Below are positions 60,946-64,000 of a stretch of DNA of 64,000 bases, in pieces. The DNA lies in contig NC_092574.1 of the NCBI RefSeq assembly GCF_037975245.1, positions 9,769,713-9,833,712 on the forward strand, written 5' to 3'. This stretch comes from Apostichopus japonicus (taxonomy: Eukaryota; Echinodermata; Holothuroidea; Aspidochirotida; Stichopodidae). The notes under the pieces were generated by a model. That model did no database searches, was not told the origin of the DNA, and saw nothing but the letters and a program-made list of their open reading frames with translations. The position numbers and the translations under genes were made by a program. Position 1 is the first letter of the stretch. Each line of letters starts with the position of its first letter.

Positions 60946-62329
60946 TTGCAAGCATGCATTACATCACATGCATGCGAGTCTGTATTGTCTACGAATGCAG
61001 CTGCAGCCTAGTGTTAATATTCTGGCTGGCATTGGTTCGTTTAGTTGTGTACGTTGTCGTCGTAGCCTATCGTTACACTGAACTAGCCAATATACTCAAA
61101 TAGCACCTGCATTAATACTACTTACTATTTGGCCTATAAACGTCCCGAATTTTAATGATAAAAGTGCACATCCTTGATTTTCAGTAAGATGCTTAGGCTA
61201 TGCAATACTTGGTGTCCTGGTCACAGCAGAAGTCGATTTTCTGTTCCAAGTTGATACGAGATGAGGTCTCACTAATAGTTATAGTACCGTGCCATCTTTT
61301 CAACAGGCCTTCGTACGTGTAGTGTGTGCGCGTGCGCGGGACGTTCACCGTACGTGTAAATGTCTGAGCACCCCCCCACACCCCATGGCACTATTTCAGT
61401 ATTGACACTCCTGATCACTTTAAATGAGATCTTTCTTATCATCACCGCATATTGAAGGGCGGTTAATAAGATGTATGGTACTGGTCGGCCAAAGGTGAAT
61501 CATGAGCAAGTTCGGAGACCCTTTCCCGTGACCCCCACCGGCCCCGTACCGCTGTCAGACCTGGCGATCGCGACAAAATAAACGTAGAAATTTACTGACA
61601 TATTCCATGAGTTACAGACTTACAGTAATGAGCTATGAAAAATACTATAATTCTTGCTAAGTCTTGGTGTGTCCTATGGCGAAACGCACAGATTTGACAA
61701 ATATGACGGTTCTGTGAAGTCTGAAGTATCCAGATGGGTGAAACTGAAGAGAGGACGCGGTGTCGGGGCTGATTCAGGTTTTCACCTTATCATGTGAACG
61801 ATATGATGGAAATGTTCGCAACACCCTATAGAAAAACCTTCTAGCCTGAAAACAAGGTGAATGTGGGGTGGGGGCATGTCACAGTGACACGGGAACCTCT
61901 AAAGAACAGCACCTTTTGATAAAACAGTAAACTTTTCAATTTCTGTAGTTTAGAACCCCCCCCCCCCTAGGCATAAATCCATGGGTTGTGTGGATGGTGT
62001 ACCCCTCCCCAACTCTTTTTGTCAACACAACCAAAAACGTAAAGCACATATTTGCACAATCCCAGTGTGGACCTATTGAAATACGGTACCTAATTTATAG
62101 CCCAAATATGCCTCAGAATGCAGCAATTTATGTATGTTTAATGGGGAAGGGGCCAATCCCCCATTACAAGGGCGTTGACTTGATGGACCTCTGAGTCACA
62201 ACCCGTTCTTATTCAAATCACTGATCAATGCTGCATACTTGAACTAGAGCACCAATGGTGCAGAAGCTCATACCTTTTCGAGCTTAAAAATGTAGGGCCC
62301 ACAAAACTTTATGGCCCATCAAATTTCAG
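60946..62329. other. intergenic, no gene recognised
   Basis: A CpG-richer patch at 61305-61365 stands out against the AT-rich background and could be a promoter region, but no first exon is evident. C tracts lie near 61957-61968. Confidence 0.4.
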
Positions 62330-62415
62330 GCCATTTTTCAGATTCCACCAATTTTGGGCCCATGAGGGATAACCCCCCCCCCCCCTCCGTTAGCAGAATC
62401 CTGGCCACACCACTG
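62330..62415. mobile_element. lone hAT-like right end
   Basis: A C tract followed by GAATCCTGGCCACACCACTG; the complement, CAGTGGTGTGGCCAGGATTC, has the form of a hAT terminus. The expected partner with octamer GCTATAAT was not found in the window. Confidence 0.45.
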
Positions 62416-62849
62416 GCTATAATTCCTATTTTTCCCCCTTTAAATCCTATTTTACCCACTCTCTCAAACAATACCACTGACCTACCCTATTAAACTTTCT
62501 CCCCTTTACCTGAGCAGACCTGAAGCACTCCTTGCCAAAATTTTGGCTGGCTGCCTACATACCTCAGGCTCAAAGACTTCTAAGAATCGGCAAGTGCTGA
62601 TTGGCTATAGGGCTCTCATGCTTACAGTTCAACAGTTAATAACAACTCCCAGTCCTGCTTTAATTCCACTAACAGCCTCTGCAGAGCTTAACCACAAATG
62701 TAAACAAACACTGCAGAGATTGGGAGACAAATTAAAGGAGCTTTGGCAAAAGGTAAAGGCTCAGATTTTTTTAAACAATGGGGATTAATTGTAATTAATT
62801 AACTTTTGACCAAAAATTATTAGGCATCACCTTATTCATACACAATCCA

Positions 62850-63475
62850 ACAATCATCAGTTCAACTTTGAATATGATCCATCAAAATCTTGAGGAGATT
62901 GAGATATTTGAAAATATTACAAAGAATGACCCCGATGACCCCCTAAATGACATTTGACCTCAATTTTCCGAACACACCTCGTAACTTTCATCCTGAGGAA
63001 CGTTGTGACCAAGTTTCATTATAACTGGCCATACACTGTACGAACAGGATCAATTTGAAAATATAGGGCCGCGGCCCGGGCCACAAAATACCCCTAGTTG
63101 ATCTTTGATCTCAAATTCATGAACACCCTGAAGGTAAAACTTCCATAGTACTATCGTGACAAACCCTCAACATTGTACCATGGAATCTGTAGGAGAAGAA
63201 GCATTTTGCGTATTTCCACAAACTGGCCCATTACGGCCCACAGGTGACCTTTGACCCCAAATTTCAGACCATTTCTGATGGCCCTATACCCAATGGTCCT
63301 TGTGTCCAAGTTTCATGAAATTCCATCAAACACTGTGCGAGTGGGAGCGGTTTTACCAATTGTTGACGGATAGAGTGATAGAGTGATAGAGTGATAGAAT
63401 GATAGAGTGATAGAGTGATAGACGCCGCACTGTAACAATAGCTCACACCAGCATGCTGGTATGAGCTAAAAACTT
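62850..63475. repeat. dispersed repeat text ending in a hairpin
   Basis: TGACCTTTGACC-like and CAAGTTTCATGAAATTCC-like phrases recur, as in the repeats near 33, 37 and 42 kb. The stretch ends with a 15-bp inverted repeat, TAGCTCACACCAGCA (63439-63453) and TGCTGGTATGAGCTA (63454-63468), matching 14 of 15, followed by AAAA. A unit that ends in GAGCTAAAA after a hairpin suggests a defined element terminus. Confidence 0.55.
63369..63424. repeat. 8-bp minisatellite (GATAGAGT), seven copies
   Basis: Seven tandem GATAGAGT units, with variant bases in units 4 and 7. Confidence 0.97.
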
Positions 63476-63702
63476 GATAACTTATCAAGCGATAAGTTTT
63501 GCTATTTTCGTTAACGCACATACTTCAAATGGCTTAATTTTTGGCAGAAAACCCAGGAAATTTCAGATAAACACGCCAATGAAATAGTACAGCGAGGAAA
63601 GACTGATATAGACTACTGCGCAAGAAAATAATTATAGTACTCATTTCAATATTTCTGTGATACAGTATAAGCAAAGGGGGCTACAGCTCCCATATTAAAC
63701 AC

Positions 63703-63703
<1 letters not shown>

Positions 63704-63738
<35 letters not shown>

Positions 63739-63753
63739 TATATATATATAAAT

Positions 63754-63791
<38 letters not shown>
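63704..63791. repeat. (TA)n microsatellite with AAATA interruptions
   Basis: TA repeat broken three times by AAATA at a regular spacing of about 18-20 bp, suggesting a higher-order unit. Confidence 0.95.
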
Positions 63792-64000
63792 CTATTAAAA
63801 TCTAGATATATATGGCGGTCGACTGATTTATAGTAAACCGAATAGAGTCACTAATCATTTTGTCGTACCTTCACTGACATTTTTTCTTCAAGTACTTGAC
63901 GAATTTCTGGGAATTTGGCTCTATTGCTGCTATTTCAATATATATGAAGGTATTAAACATATAATTCGCTCATGAGCGCTCGTTTTCTTTATACTGAAGG

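Noticed and set aside
62330-62415. Complete hAT element ending at 62415
   Set aside because: No partner end with the matching octamer GCTATAAT found upstream in the window.

Overview
This is AT-rich eukaryotic genomic DNA, almost certainly from a marine invertebrate animal. The reasons are one intact metazoan-type tRNA-Arg(CCT) gene, exon-sized open frames bounded by AG and GT splice signals, long (TA)n and (GAT)n microsatellites, tRNA-derived SINEs, decayed non-LTR retrotransposons and many cut-and-paste DNA transposons. I see no bacterial or phage genes, no operons and no CRISPR array. A deuterostome such as an echinoderm would fit, but no marker here settles the taxon.

Layout. 1-15 kb: microsatellites, two copies of a tRNA-derived SINE (family A), two hAT-like non-autonomous transposons, the tRNA-Arg gene and a decayed LINE 3' end. 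15.0-20.6 kb: a nested transposon block. A hAT deletion derivative with perfect 8-bp target-site duplications carries a second hAT, which itself carries a TTAA-flanked Kolobok-type element with a frameshifted THAP domain; another small hAT lies further right in the same outer element. 21-33 kb: a 368-bp hAT MITE with a perfect 8-bp duplication, its truncated relative 10 kb away, a second copy of SINE family B, microsatellites and a LINE fragment. 33-42 kb: degenerate tandem repeats, a foldback element with perfect 26-bp arms, and two candidate plus-strand exons of unrecognised host gene(s). 43.3-47.9 kb: a group of tRNA-like units, six of them in a 150-153-bp tandem array, next to a 761-bp satellite whose monomers each contain a roughly 315-bp nested palindrome. 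52.6-56.2 kb: three minus-strand exons, including the terminal coding exon, probably one unrecognised host gene, with a broken DDE transposase beside its most upstream exon. 57-64 kb: a second LINE relic, a lone hAT end, and a dispersed repeat ending in a hairpin.

The genes do not form a pathway. Real host coding content is limited to about five exon fragments and one tRNA. The rest is mobile DNA, relics and repeats. The most notable objects are the tandem array of units that keep A box, B box and T-run (possible RNA polymerase III units), the palindromic satellite beside it, and a 90-bp module shared by hAT elements with different terminal repeats. Products were assigned by reading motifs; no database search was possible.
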